A DNA stretch of 64,000 bases, taken from contig NZ_JAASAH010000002.1 of NCBI RefSeq assembly GCF_012726235.1, positions 1-64,000 of the forward strand. Reading direction: 5' to 3'. The stretch's first letter is position 1. Each line of letters starts with the position of its first letter. Source of the DNA: Streptomyces sp. HNM0574 (lineage in GTDB: Bacteria > Actinomycetota > Actinomycetes > Streptomycetales > Streptomycetaceae). Both the position numbers and the translations under genes were made by a program. Positions 19,839 through 28,670 of the stretch are shown one piece after another. The notes under the pieces are model-generated. The model searched no databases, had not been told where the DNA came from, and was given only the letters and a program-made list of their open reading frames with translations.

Positions 19839-20456
19839 TCACGCGCCCGTGCCGCCACCGCCCGGCAGCTGGGCCGCGGAGCCGTAGACCTCGTCGATCA
19901 GGCCGTACTCCTTGGCCTCCGGCGCGGAGAACCAACGGTCCCGGTCGGCGTCGTGCGTCCACTGCTCGACGGTCTGGCCGGTGTGCTGGGAGGACAGCGT
20001 GGCCATCTTCGCCTTGGTGCGGAGCAGCTGCTCGGCGTGGATCTTGATGTCCGAGGCGGAACCCGCCAGCCCTGCGGACGGCTGGTGGATCAGGATCTCG
20101 GCGTTCGGCAGCGCGAAGCGCTTGCCCGGGGTACCGGCGCTGAGCAGGAACTGGCCCATCGAAGCGGCGAGGCCCATGGCAATGGTGACCACGTCGTTCT
20201 TGATGTACTGCATGGTGTCGTAGATCGCCATGCCGGCCGTGATCGAGCCGCCGGGGCTGTTGATGTAGAGGTAGATGTCCTTGTCCGGGTCGGCGGCAAG
20301 GAGCAGCAGCTGCGCGGTGATCTTGTTGGCGATGTCGTCGTCAACGGGCTGGCCCAGGAAGATGATCCGCTCGTTGAGCAGCCGGTTGTAGACCTGGTCG
20401 CCGAGGCCACCACCAATGTTGGGCTCAGCGGCGGCGGAAGGCATCGGAAGCGTCAC
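19839..20456 (-). CDS. clpP1: ATP-dependent Clp protease proteolytic subunit 1
   Basis: 205 aa. Catalytic Ser in [15 protein letters not shown], His in [13 protein letters not shown] and a C-terminal Gly-rich end (PGGGGTGA). GTG at 20456 ([13 protein letters not shown]) matches relatives; ATG at 20444 is an alternative. It is first in the clpP1-clpP2 operon. A ClgR-like site and a TAGGGT -10 element lie in the 219-nt upstream region, so ClgR activation is expected. In Streptomyces the operon is needed for normal differentiation. Confidence 0.97.
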   Translation of the reverse strand: MTLPMPSAAAEPNIGGGLGDQVYNRLLNERIIFLGQPVDDDIANKITAQLLLLAADPDKDIYLYINSPGGSITAGMAIYDTMQYIKNDVVTIAMGLAASMGQFLLSAGTPGKRFALPNAEILIHQPSAGLAGSASDIKIHAEQLLRTKAKMATLSSQHTGQTVEQWTHDADRDRWFSAPEAKEYGLIDEVYGSAAQLPGGGGTGA

Positions 20457-20523
20457 GTGTCCACCTGCTCGTATCCGGACGGTCGCCGTGGCGTGCCGTC
20501 ACTGGGGTCTTCGTGTACTTGGG

Positions 20524-20584
20524 ACCCTAACGCGCGGCCCGTCCGGCGCCATCCCGGTCTCAGAGCTGTTCGCTGTGAGCGCAG
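20524..20584 (-). promoter_or_regulatory. clpP1 promoter with ClgR-type operator
   Basis: TGTTCGCTGTGAGCGCAG at 20567-20584 fits the ClgR consensus as I remember it (WNNWCGCYNANRGCGWWS) at 16 of 18 positions, with the exact CGC-N5-GCG core. A TAGGGT -10 hexamer on the minus strand at 20529-20524 has no recognisable -35, and the operator centre falls about 58 nt upstream of the implied start of transcription. That is an activator position, as expected for ClgR. Confidence 0.65.
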
Positions 20585-20624
20585 GGCCGGTTCCCGCACG
20601 TCATGGGCTTGCGCGTTGTAGCGC

Positions 20625-20658
20625 GACGGGCCCGTACGCGCTTGCGTACGGGCCCGTC
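20625..20658 (-). terminator. tig terminator
   Basis: 15-bp perfect stem GACGGGCCCGTACGC (20625-20639) with its complement (20644-20658) and a 4-nt loop, 18 nt past the tig stop. Confidence 0.85.
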
Positions 20659-20675
20659 TCAGCCTGTGGGGGCGA

Positions 20676-22064
20676 TCAGGCCTCGGCCTTCTCGTCCTTC
20701 TCCTCGGACTTGGCGTCCGCGGACTCGGCCTCGACCGTCTCGGCGGTCTCGTCCTCGTCGTCCAGCTCGACCGTCTCACCGTTGGTGTCCTTGACGGTGG
20801 CACCCTCGACGACCGTGGCCAGCGCCTTGCCGCGCGCGACCTCGCCGACGAGCATCGGCACCTGGCCGCCCTCGACGACGGCCTGCGCGAACTGGTCGGG
20901 GCTCATGCCGGAGGACTGGGCACGGCGCATGAGGTGCTCGGTGAGCTCCTCCTGGCTGACGTTCAGCTGCTCCTTGTTGACGATCTCGTCGAGGAGGAAC
21001 TGGGTCCGGATGCCCTTCTCCGCCTGCTCCTTGAGCTCGGCCTCGAAGTCTTCCTCGGACTTGTCCTGGATCTTCAGGTAGGTCTCCAGGTCGAGACCCA
21101 TCTGACCCAGCTGGTGGTTGACCAGGTTGTGCTTGCGGGACTGGACCTCGTCCTCGAGCAGCTTCTCGGGAACCGGGATCTCGGCCAGGCCGAGCAGCTC
21201 GTCGAGGACCTTCTCCTGGGCCTGGGTGGCCTGGTCGTTCTTCTTCTGCTGCTCCAGGCGCTTGCGGCTGTCGCCGCGCAGCTCCTCGAGGGTGTCGAAC
21301 TCACTGGCCAGCTGGGCGAATTCGTCGTCCAGCTCGGGCAGCTCACGGGCGGAAACGGTCTGGACGGTGACCTTGACCTCGGCCTCCTTGCCCGCGGCGG
21401 AACCGCCCTTGAGCTCGGAGGTGAAGGTGGCCTCGCCGCCGGCCTCCAGGCCGGTGACGGCGTCGTCGATGCCGTCCAGCAGCTCGCCGGAACCGATGGT
21501 GTAGTCGACGCCCTCGGCCACGCCGTCCTCGAGGACCTCGCCATCGACCTTGGCCTCGAGGTCGATCTTGACGACGTCACCCTCGGCGGCGGCGCGCTCC
21601 ACGGCGCTGGTGGAAGCGAAGCGCTCACGCAGCTGCTCGACGGCCTTGTCGACGTCCTCGTCCGAGACCTCGGTGGCGTCGACCTCGACGGAGATGCCGG
21701 AGAAGTCCGGGATCTCGATCTCGGGGCGGACGTCGACCTCGGCGGTGAAGGCGAGGAGTTCGTTGTCCTTCAGGTCGGTGATGTCGACCTCGGGCTGGCC
21801 GAGCGGGTTGAGCTCACCCTCCTCGACGGCGGACTGGTACAGCTTCGGAAGCGCGTCGTTGACGGCCTCCTCGAGAACGGCGCCGCGCCCGAAGCGCTGG
21901 TCGATCACTCGCGCAGGGATCTTGCCCTTGCGGAAGCCAGGCACAGAGACCTGCTCGTTGATCTTCTTGTACGCCGCGTCGAGGCTGGGCTTGAGCTCCT
22001 CGAAGGGCACCTCGACAGTGAGCCGAACCCGGGTCGGGTTCAGGGTCTCCACGGCGCTCTTCAC
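20676..22064 (-). CDS. tig: Trigger factor
   Basis: 462 aa. Ribosome-binding signature [19 protein letters not shown] near residue 45, FKBP-type PPIase domain around 150-240, then the helical C-terminal chaperone domain. The last ~45 residues are very acidic (Glu/Asp/Ala). I chose the GTG at 22064 ([15 protein letters not shown]), with a strong AAGGAGA 7 nt upstream. It is a ribosome-associated folding chaperone and lies upstream of clpP1P2-clpX on the same strand, separated by a terminator. Confidence 0.97.
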   Translation of the reverse strand: MKSAVETLNPTRVRLTVEVPFEELKPSLDAAYKKINEQVSVPGFRKGKIPARVIDQRFGRGAVLEEAVNDALPKLYQSAVEEGELNPLGQPEVDITDLKDNELLAFTAEVDVRPEIEIPDFSGISVEVDATEVSDEDVDKAVEQLRERFASTSAVERAAAEGDVVKIDLEAKVDGEVLEDGVAEGVDYTIGSGELLDGIDDAVTGLEAGGEATFTSELKGGSAAGKEAEVKVTVQTVSARELPELDDEFAQLASEFDTLEELRGDSRKRLEQQKKNDQATQAQEKVLDELLGLAEIPVPEKLLEDEVQSRKHNLVNHQLGQMGLDLETYLKIQDKSEEDFEAELKEQAEKGIRTQFLLDEIVNKEQLNVSQEELTEHLMRRAQSSGMSPDQFAQAVVEGGQVPMLVGEVARGKALATVVEGATVKDTNGETVELDDEDETAETVEAESADAKSEEKDEKAEA

Positions 22065-22178
22065 GGTCGGTCTCCTTGGGGCTGACTTCTGGGGGTAGTT
22101 CTTTGAGAGGGCGCCCCGTATGTGATGCGACTCGTATGCGGACACGACACAGGCACGCGCGTCTTTCATAGTACGTGG

Positions 22179-22252
22179 TCGGGGTGGCCGGATTCGAACC
22201 GACGACCTTCCGCTCCCAAAGCGGACGCGCTACCAAGCTGCGCCACACCCCG
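22179..22252 (-). tRNA. tRNA-Pro (TGG anticodon)
   Basis: 74 nt cloverleaf on the minus strand. The 7-bp acceptor stem is CGGGGTG (22252-22246) with CACCCCG (22186-22180); the anticodon loop CTTTGGGAG gives anticodon TGG; the T loop is GGTTCGAATCC. Discriminator base A. CCA is not encoded. Confidence 0.95.
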
Positions 22253-22321
22253 TCGGTGCGACACGTAGAGTACATGCCGTACAGTGCGTCTGTGCCGCTC
22301 GGCGGACGTCCTGGGCCCGGG

Positions 22322-22348
22322 TTGAGGCCCCTCGGGGGCTGGTAGTCT
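22322..22348 (+). promoter_or_regulatory. Possible tRNA-Gly promoter
   Basis: TTGAGG (22322-22327) and TAGTCT (22343-22348) resemble -35 and -10 elements, although the spacing of 15 nt is short. The implied start is about 20 nt before the tRNA. Confidence 0.35.
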
Positions 22349-22376
22349 CAGGCCCGGCGTCAGCAGCGCGCCGCTC

Positions 22377-22447
22377 GCGGGCGTAGCTCAATGGTAGAGC
22401 CCTGGTCTTCCAAACCAGCTACGCGGGTTCGATTCCCGTCGCCCGCT
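22377..22447 (+). tRNA. tRNA-Gly (TCC anticodon)
   Basis: 71 nt cloverleaf. Acceptor GCGGGCG (22377-22383) pairs with CGCCCGC (22440-22446); the anticodon loop GTCTTCCAA carries TCC; the T loop is GGTTCGATTCC. CCA is encoded at 22448-22450. It is divergent from tRNA-Pro. Confidence 0.96.
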
Positions 22448-22451
22448 CCAC

Positions 22452-22494
22452 ACAGAACGGCCCGGCTCCTCTCGGGGGAGCCGGGCCGTTCTGT
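22452..22494 (+). terminator. tRNA-Gly terminator
   Basis: 18-bp stem (22452-22469 with 22477-22494) containing ACGGCCCGGCTCC, 7-nt loop, followed by TTGT. It could also stop the minus-strand gene that ends at 22629. Confidence 0.85.
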
Positions 22495-22628
22495 TTGTGC
22501 GCCGCGTACCCGGCGTTCGTTCCGCCGGCGTGATCACAATTGCCCTGCCGCCGTGCGCGGTTGACCGCGTTCCGTGCGCGCAATACGGCGCGCACGGATT
22601 GCCGCGGGCTTCCCGCACTCAGGGAGTG

Positions 22629-22823
22629 TCAGAGACTGATGCCGTTGATCGTGTCGGCGATCGAGTTGAGGAAGCGGTTTATCGACGGGGCGATGCCGCT
22701 GGAGGCGAGGAAGAAGCCGAAGAGCACCGCCACGACGGCGGGTCCGGGCTTCAGGGATTTGCCCCGGATCAGAACGACCATGATGACTGCCAACAGCACC
22801 ACTACAGACAGTGAAATGGCCAC
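22629..22823 (-). CDS. Small two-helix membrane protein
   Basis: 64 aa from a GTG. Two hydrophobic stretches (ISLSVVVLLAVIMVVLI and AVVAVLFGFFLASSGIA) flank a short KSLKPGP loop; the C-terminus is SINRFLNSIADTINGISL. It looks like a conserved Streptomyces hypothetical membrane peptide. Upstream GAGGG is about 12 nt away. Function unknown. Confidence 0.7.
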   Translation of the reverse strand: MAISLSVVVLLAVIMVVLIRGKSLKPGPAVVAVLFGFFLASSGIAPSINRFLNSIADTINGISL

Positions 22824-23439
22824 AACTGATCACACCCTCGCGGTCGGTACACCTCACCCGGACCGGGGGCCGTCACTGATTCCCACCCCCGCCGGACACC
22901 ATCGTGCCACCAACTCCCGTACGGCTGGAGCCGGGTGACTCTTTGTCGACCCGTGGCCGGGCAGCCCCGCGGACGGGGCCGGTCACTGGTCGTTGCGGTT
23001 CTTGCCCCAGCGCGGCACGGCGTACACACGGCGCGCGCACCCGCGAGCACGCCCCCGCACCCGCCACGGACCGGGATCACCGGCGTACGCAGCGCATACG
23101 CGGCCCGTCACGGGGCGGGAAAATCCTGGGAAGAAGCGGGGGAAAGCGAGGAGATCACGGGGACGGGGCGGTGAACCCCGGCGCGGGGCACGGTGATTGT
23201 GGAGTAGGACACACTCGCGGCGGCGCGGCCCGAGAGGCCCGGAGGGACGGGGCGCAAGGGGGCAGAACCCTCAACTCGCCCGTATCCGGACGACTTACGG
23301 CTCCCCGGACAACGTTCCGAGCTGCGAGGAAACCCGTCGTGGCTGTTCAAGACCCCTTTCGAGGGTGACGAAATGACCCGGCGGGAAGTTGTCGAGGAAC
23401 CGTGACAAGAATTTACGGGCAACAGGTGTGAGGGCTATC
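22824..23439. other. Noncoding stretch
   Basis: About 615 nt with no coding sequence I can support; the open frames here are short, Arg/Pro-rich and without recognisable similarity. It must hold the promoters of the flanking divergent genes. No strong hairpin or repeat stands out. Confidence 0.5.
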
Positions 23440-24735
23440 GTGCGGCAGATGTTGCACGCCGGTAATGAGCGCAACCCGCTTCCCCCCGCCCGCCCGGAGA
23501 AGGCCCGGGCGGCGCGTCACGCGTCGCCGAAGGGCTCCTCCGCGCCGGAGAAGGGAAAGCCCGCGGGCAAGCAGCGTGATCCTTTTCTGGACAACGCCAA
23601 GTACCTCACGATCCTGCTCGTGGCCGTCGGTCACGCCTGGGACCCGCTGCGCGACGACAGCCGCACGGCCGGCGCCCTCTACTTCGTGCTGTACACGTTC
23701 CACATGCCGGCGTTCATCATCATCTCCGGCTATCTGTCCAGAAGTTTCCAGGGCAAACCCAAACAGATCCAGCGGCTGATCACCGGGGTCGCGGTTCCGT
23801 ATGTGATCTTCCAGGTCGTCTACACCTTTTTCATGCGGTGGGCGACGGACAACCCGGACCGCGAGTTCCACCTGCAGGAGCCCGGCTTCGCGCTGTGGTT
23901 CCTGATCGCGCTCTTCCTGTGGCGGCTGACGACGCCCATCTGGAAGAACCTGCGCTGGCCGCTGCCCGTCGCGCTCGCCATCGGTGCCGCCGCGAGCGTC
24001 ACGCCGACGGTCTCGGGCGACCTGAACCTGATGCGGGTGCTGCAGTTCCTGCCGTTCTTCGTGCTGGGGCTCCAACTGCGGCCCGAGCACTTCGAGATGG
24101 TGAAGCGGAAGGGGATGCGTCCGGTCACCGCGGCCGCCGCCCTGGTCGCGCTGGTCTTCGCGTACTGGGCGGTGCCCCGGATGTCGAAGGGCTGGTTCCT
24201 GCACGACAAGGCCGCGCAGGACCTGGGCGTCCCCGCCTGGGTGGGGCTCGTGATGTACCTGGCCGTCTTCGGCTGCGGCCTGGTGATGACGGTGTGCTTC
24301 CTGGCCTGGGTGCCGCGTCGCCACATGTGGTTCACGGCGCTGGGCGCCGGGACGCTGTACGCGTACCTGCTGCACATCTACCCGATCAAGATCTCCCGCG
24401 AGTTCGACTGGTACGACATGGCCTGGGTGGATCATCCGCTCAGCCGGGTCGCCATCACCGTGCTCGCCGCCGTGATGATGACGCTGCTGTGCACCGCGCC
24501 CGTGCGCAAGGTCTTCCGCTTCGCGATGGAGCCGGAGATGAAGTGGTTCTTCCGGCCCGATCCGGCGGCGGAGGCGCGCAAGCGCGAGCAGTCGGCGCCC
24601 GGCGGTCAGGCAGGTTCCGGCGAGGGCGCGGCCGTCGCGTCCGGAGCCGGGGCCCAGGGCGCGGACGCCGGTTCGCAGAGCGGGCAGGCGGGTTCCGCGC
24701 AGTCCGAGCACGCGCAGCAGTCCCGCGTGGTGTGA
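23440..24735 (+). CDS. Acyltransferase 3 family membrane protein
   Basis: 431 aa. About ten hydrophobic segments. The N-terminal family block reads FLDNAKYLTILLVAVGHAW, with the conserved His of acyltransferase-3 enzymes (OafA type), and HMPAFIIISGYLSR follows. These membrane enzymes move acyl groups onto sugars or lipids; the substrate is unknown. The N-terminal ~45 residues and the last ~55 residues (Ala/Gly/Gln/Ser-rich) are disordered. GTG at 23440 is chosen for GAGGG at 5-nt spacing; ATG at 23449 is an alternative. A terminator follows. Confidence 0.85.
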   Translation: MRQMLHAGNERNPLPPARPEKARAARHASPKGSSAPEKGKPAGKQRDPFLDNAKYLTILLVAVGHAWDPLRDDSRTAGALYFVLYTFHMPAFIIISGYLSRSFQGKPKQIQRLITGVAVPYVIFQVVYTFFMRWATDNPDREFHLQEPGFALWFLIALFLWRLTTPIWKNLRWPLPVALAIGAAASVTPTVSGDLNLMRVLQFLPFFVLGLQLRPEHFEMVKRKGMRPVTAAAALVALVFAYWAVPRMSKGWFLHDKAAQDLGVPAWVGLVMYLAVFGCGLVMTVCFLAWVPRRHMWFTALGAGTLYAYLLHIYPIKISREFDWYDMAWVDHPLSRVAITVLAAVMMTLLCTAPVRKVFRFAMEPEMKWFFRPDPAAEARKREQSAPGGQAGSGEGAAVASGAGAQGADAGSQSGQAGSAQSEHAQQSRVV

Positions 24736-24769
24736 GGCACGGCGTGTGACACCGGCCCGGTGACGTGCG

Positions 24770-24799
24770 GGGCCCGCGGGACTTCGGTCCCGCGGGCCC
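24770..24799. terminator. Bidirectional terminator
   Basis: 13-bp perfect stem GGGCCCGCGGGAC (24770-24782) with its complement (24787-24799), TTCG tetraloop, between convergent genes. Confidence 0.85.
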
Positions 24800-24837
24800 T
24801 TCGTCCGTTCACGGGGCCCGGCCGTGCCGTGGCCGGG

Positions 24838-25995
24838 TCAGTCGCGGCGGAGGAGGAGCAGGGCGCGGTCGTCGTTGACGTCACGGGCCACGGACTCGAT
24901 CAGGTGCCAGGCGGCGCCGTGGAAGCCGGGGGCGACGTACCGGTCGGCGGCGCCGGTGAGGCGGTCCATGCCGTCGGAGAGCTCGCGTTCGGCGGTCTCG
25001 ACGAGTCCGTCGGTGAAGAGCATCAGGACGTCGCCGTTCCGCAGGGTGCCCTTGACCGGGTCGAACTGGGCGCCGTCGTAGACGCCGAGCAGCGGCCCGT
25101 CCCCCGCCTTCTCCTCCCAGGTGCCGGTTCCGGCGGTGCGGTGCAGGGCCGGGACGTGTCCGGCGGAGAACAGTTCGTAGTCGCCGCTGTCCAGGTCGAG
25201 GACGAGGTGGACGGAGGTGGCGAAGCCCTCCTGCCAGTCCTGCCGCAGCAGGTAGCCGTTGGCGGCGGGCAGGAAGGCGTGCGGCGGCAGGGAGCCCAGG
25301 AGGCCGCCGAAGGCGCCGGAGAGCAGCAGCGCGCGGGAGCCGGCGTCCATGCCCTTGCCGGAGACGTCGGTGAGGACGAGTTCGAGGATGCGGTTGCCCG
25401 GGCCGGTACGCGCGGCGACCACGAAGTCCCCGGAGAAGGACTGCCCGCCCGCCGGGCGGAGCGCCATCTCGCGGTGCCAGCCGGGCGGCAGCTTGGGCAG
25501 CTTGCTCTGCACCCGGATGCGCTCGCGCAGGTCGAAGAGCATGGTGCCGCCGCGCCGCCAGGGCACCCCGACCCGGCTGCGGAACTGCGCGACGAGCAGC
25601 CCCGAGAGCCCGGCCGCGGCGACCACCAGGACGGTGCCGGGCGTGACCCGGCCCGCGCCGTCCTCGAAGGGGCCGAGCACCGAGGACTCGACGACGAGGG
25701 CGACGGCGCCCGCCGCGTACAGCGCGATCAGGTTGGACGGGCGCAGCAGCAGACCGCCCGCGATGATGGGCAGCACGAGGGCCTCGGGGGCGCTCCACAG
25801 CGGGAGTTGGACGGTTGCCGCGGTGAGCAGGACGATCGCCAGGAGCAGCGTGACGAAGGCGAACCAGTCGGACGTGCCGCCCCTGAAGTAGTCGACGGCG
25901 GACCGGCGCATGCTGGTGCGGGCCCGGTGCAGAGCCTTGCGCGTCCGCTGCCACCGGGCCGCCAGGGGTGAGAAGCCCGGACGACGTGCCGCCAT
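24838..25995 (-). CDS. SpoIIE-type PP2C phosphatase, membrane-bound
   Basis: 385 aa. After a basic N-terminus come several hydrophobic helices (FVTLLLAIVLLTAATVQL; ALVLPIIAGGLLL; VLVVAAAGLSGLLVAQF), then a cytoplasmic PP2C/SpoIIE domain with SGDFVVAARTG, LVLTDVSGKGMDAG and LMLFTDGLVETAE, the metal-binding Asp positions. Such enzymes dephosphorylate anti-anti-sigma factors in partner-switching cascades; no RsbW/RsbV partner is adjacent. ATG at 25995 is chosen with AAGG upstream. Confidence 0.88.
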   Translation of the reverse strand: MAARRPGFSPLAARWQRTRKALHRARTSMRRSAVDYFRGGTSDWFAFVTLLLAIVLLTAATVQLPLWSAPEALVLPIIAGGLLLRPSNLIALYAAGAVALVVESSVLGPFEDGAGRVTPGTVLVVAAAGLSGLLVAQFRSRVGVPWRRGGTMLFDLRERIRVQSKLPKLPPGWHREMALRPAGGQSFSGDFVVAARTGPGNRILELVLTDVSGKGMDAGSRALLLSGAFGGLLGSLPPHAFLPAANGYLLRQDWQEGFATSVHLVLDLDSGDYELFSAGHVPALHRTAGTGTWEEKAGDGPLLGVYDGAQFDPVKGTLRNGDVLMLFTDGLVETAERELSDGMDRLTGAADRYVAPGFHGAAWHLIESVARDVNDDRALLLLRRD

Positions 25996-26273
25996 GCCCC
26001 GGGACCTTATCCACACCCCCTGCGGCACGTCGATTCCCGGCGCCGTCCGTGCCCGGCGCACACCGTGCGCGGATACCTGCGCGGAGGCGGCGTCGGCCCT
26101 CTCGGGGCGGTGCGGGCGGCGGGCGCGCGCGTGGCGGCGCCCCCTCGCCGTCCGAAGTGACCGCGGCGGTCCGGGCGTTGCCGGTCCGGCACCGCGGGCG
26201 TCCGCTCAACTCACCCGCGGTACGCGGGAGATGGGCACCGGGCCGGCCCGGGCCGCGGCGGCGGATGTGCTGG

Positions 26274-27125
26274 TCAGCGGCGTTGGCAGCCCGGGCACCA
26301 GAAGAGGTTGCGCGCAGCGAGATCGGCGGTGCGGATCTCGCTGCCGCAGATGTGGCAGGGCCGCAGGGCCCTGCGGTAGACGTACACCTCGCCGCCGTGG
26401 TCGTCCACCCTCGGTGCGCGTCCCATGGCCTCCGGCAGGTGTGCGGGGCGCACGGTGTCGATGCGGTTGTTCCGTACGCCCTCGCGCATCAATCCGACGA
26501 GGTCGTCCCAGACGGCTTCCCATTCGCGCCGGGTGAGGTCGCGGCCGGCGCGGTACGGGTCGATGCCCTGACGGAAGAGGACCTCGGCCCGGTAGACGTT
26601 CCCGACGCCCGCGATGACCTTCTGGTCCATCAGCAGCGCGGCGACGGTCGTCCTGCTGCGGGATATCCGCGCCCAGGCGACATCGGGGTCGGTGCCGGGG
26701 CCGTCGACGGCCGGTTCGCTGCCGGAGTAGGTGTGCACGGCGCGGAGCGGGTCGGGGCCGAGGCGGTCGTGGACGGCCTGCTTCTCCTCGTCGGTGACGA
26801 GGGCGCAGCGGGTGGGCCCGCGCAGGTCCGCGTAGTCCTCCTCGGTCGCCAGCCGCAGCCGGACCTGGCCGACGGGGGCCGGTGCGGGGCCGGTGCCGAA
26901 GCCGAACTTGCCGTACAGGCCGAGGTGGACGTGCACCCAGCCGACGGGTTCGAAGCCGAGGAAGAGGTGCTTGCCGTGGGCGTCGGAGCCCGTCATCACC
27001 TGTCCGTCGAGGAGCGCGGCGCCGTCGGCGAACTTGCCCTGCGGGCTGGCGGCAAAGACGGACCGGCCGCCGAACACGCGCTCGTGATCGGCGGCCAGCC
27101 GGTGGATCGTGTGCCCTTCGGGCAT
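26274..27125 (-). CDS. Fpg/Nei-family DNA glycosylase (Nei2-like)
   Basis: 283 aa. Starts MPEGHTIHRLA: the N-terminal Pro2 nucleophile and Glu3 of Fpg/Nei enzymes. Helix-two-turn-helix region IAGVGNVYRAEVLFRQGIDP is followed by a C-terminal zinc finger (CHICGSEIRTADLAARNL and then CPGC). It excises oxidised bases and has AP-lyase activity. The PEGHTIH start favours the actinobacterial Nei2-like group over Fpg. The start overlaps the rpiB stop by 1 nt. Confidence 0.9.
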   Translation of the reverse strand: MPEGHTIHRLAADHERVFGGRSVFAASPQGKFADGAALLDGQVMTGSDAHGKHLFLGFEPVGWVHVHLGLYGKFGFGTGPAPAPVGQVRLRLATEEDYADLRGPTRCALVTDEEKQAVHDRLGPDPLRAVHTYSGSEPAVDGPGTDPDVAWARISRSRTTVAALLMDQKVIAGVGNVYRAEVLFRQGIDPYRAGRDLTRREWEAVWDDLVGLMREGVRNNRIDTVRPAHLPEAMGRAPRVDDHGGEVYVYRRALRPCHICGSEIRTADLAARNLFWCPGCQRR

Positions 27126-27613
27126 CAGTCCTGCTGCGGGTGGTGGGCCGGAACGGCGGGCAGCTTCCCGCTGGTCTCGTAGTCCGCGAGCATCTCGATG
27201 CGGCGGGTGTGGCGCTCGCCCTCGGAGTACGGCGTCTTCAGGAAGGTCTCGACGAACTTCACCGCCTCGTCGGTGGTGTGCATCCGCGCACCGATGCTCA
27301 CGAGGTTGGCGTTGTTGTGCTCGCGGCCGAGCGCCGCCGTCTCCTCGCTCCAGGCGAGGGCGCAGCGGGCGCCCTTCACCTTGTTCGCGGCGATCTGCTC
27401 GCCGTTGCCGGAGCCGCCGATGACGATGCCGAGGGCCTCGCCGTCCGCGACGGTGCGCTCGGCGGCGCGCAGGCAGAAGGGCGGGTAGTCGTCGTCGGCG
27501 TCGTAGATGTGCGGGCCGCAGTCGACGGGCTCGTGCCCGGCGGACTTCAGCCAGTCGACGAGGTGGTTCTTGAGTTCATATCCGGCATGATCGGAGCCGA
27601 GGTACACGCGCAT
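27125..27613 (-). CDS. rpiB: Ribose-5-phosphate isomerase B
   Basis: 162 aa. N-terminal MRVYLGSDHAGYELKNHL and the GIVIGGSGNGEQIAANKVKG loop are hallmarks of RpiB/LacA. In actinobacteria the catalytic base is a Glu in GGSGNGEQ rather than the Cys of enterobacterial RpiB, and that Glu is present. It interconverts ribose-5-P and ribulose-5-P. It is coupled (TGATG) to the downstream glycosylase. Confidence 0.95.
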   Translation of the reverse strand: MRVYLGSDHAGYELKNHLVDWLKSAGHEPVDCGPHIYDADDDYPPFCLRAAERTVADGEALGIVIGGSGNGEQIAANKVKGARCALAWSEETAALGREHNNANLVSIGARMHTTDEAVKFVETFLKTPYSEGERHTRRIEMLADYETSGKLPAVPAHHPQQD

Positions 27614-27705
27614 GGGGCGAGTCTATGACGCCCGCCGCCCGGCCTCGCCGCCCCCTCGCGCCACCGCGGCGGCAGGGCGCGAGCGGGGCGCGGCGAGGGG
27701 GAACG

Positions 27706-28314
27706 TCAGCCGCGGCGGCCGACGAGCTTCCACGCGGTGGGCAGCGCACCCATGGCGAGCGCGGCCTTGAGCGCGTCACCGATGAGGAACGGCACGAGCC
27801 CGGCGGCGAGGGACTCGCCCAGCGACATGCCCGTGGCGAAGGCCAGGTAGGGGACGCCGACGGCGTAGATGGCGGCCGTGCCGAGCGCCATCGTCCCGGC
27901 GGTGCGCAGCACGCCCCGGTCGCCGCCGCGGCGGGCGAGGGCGCCGACCATGGTGGCGGCGATCAGCATGCCGAGGACGTAGCCGAACGAGGGGGCGCCC
28001 ATGCCGGACTGGGCCTCGGCGAACCAGGGCATCCCGGCGACGCCGGCGAGCGCGTACAGCGCCAGGGCGAGGAACCCGCGGCCCGCGCCGAGACCGGCGC
28101 CGACGAGCAGCGCGGCGAAGGTCTGGCCGGTGACGGGCACCGGGGAGCCGGGGACGGGCAGGGCTATCTGCGCGGCGATGCCGGTGATCGCGGCACCGCC
28201 GACGACGAAGGCCGCGTCACGGGTGCGGGCGCGCGCGGCGGACGCGGCGGGGAAGAGGTCGGCGAGCACGGCGCCGGGGCGCAGTGCGGTCGCGGTGGGG
28301 GTGAGGGCGCTCAT
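27706..28314 (-). CDS. bioY: Biotin transporter BioY
   Basis: 202 aa. Several hydrophobic helices with the BioY signature PVPGSPVPVTGQTFAALLVGA and FAEAQSGMGAPSFGYVLGM. BioY is the substrate-capture (S) subunit of ECF biotin importers; bioM/bioN are not adjacent, so it uses a distant ECF module or works alone. I chose the ATG at 28314 with GGGAG 8-9 nt upstream; a 99-codon in-frame extension is rejected as noncoding. Confidence 0.92.
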   Translation of the reverse strand: MSALTPTATALRPGAVLADLFPAASAARARTRDAAFVVGGAAITGIAAQIALPVPGSPVPVTGQTFAALLVGAGLGAGRGFLALALYALAGVAGMPWFAEAQSGMGAPSFGYVLGMLIAATMVGALARRGGDRGVLRTAGTMALGTAAIYAVGVPYLAFATGMSLGESLAAGLVPFLIGDALKAALAMGALPTAWKLVGRRG

Positions 28315-28670
28315 CGAGGTGACTCCCTGTATGTCGTCGGTGCGCGGACTGTTCGACGCTAGCCGACGGGGGCCCGTATGACGGCGTGAGCTTGGTGACA
28401 AAGCGGAGCGGCAAAACTTGTTCCGGTGCGCTGCGGGCCCGGAAACGGGGGCGGCCCGGAATCGGCGGCAATGCGCGGGGGTTTTCCCTGGACCCCCGGC
28501 GGCATCGCGGATACATTCCGCCCGTATCATCCGGCTACGACCCGTGAGGTCCCGTCCGGATGCCGGAACGTTATGCACGGCTATTGAAGTGCCGCGAGAG
28601 GCTGCCGACACTGATCCGTGCGGAACACGGACCAGTTTCTCTTCCCCTCAATCCCCAGGAACGGCCATAC
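28315..28670. other. Divergent bioY / permease regulatory region
   Basis: 356 nt between divergent starts. On the minus strand a TAGCGT hexamer at 28361-28356 could be a bioY -10 element, about 45 nt from the start codon. No BirA- or BioQ-like operator was recognised with confidence. The permease-side half contains AT-richer sequence around 28570-28590. Confidence 0.35.
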
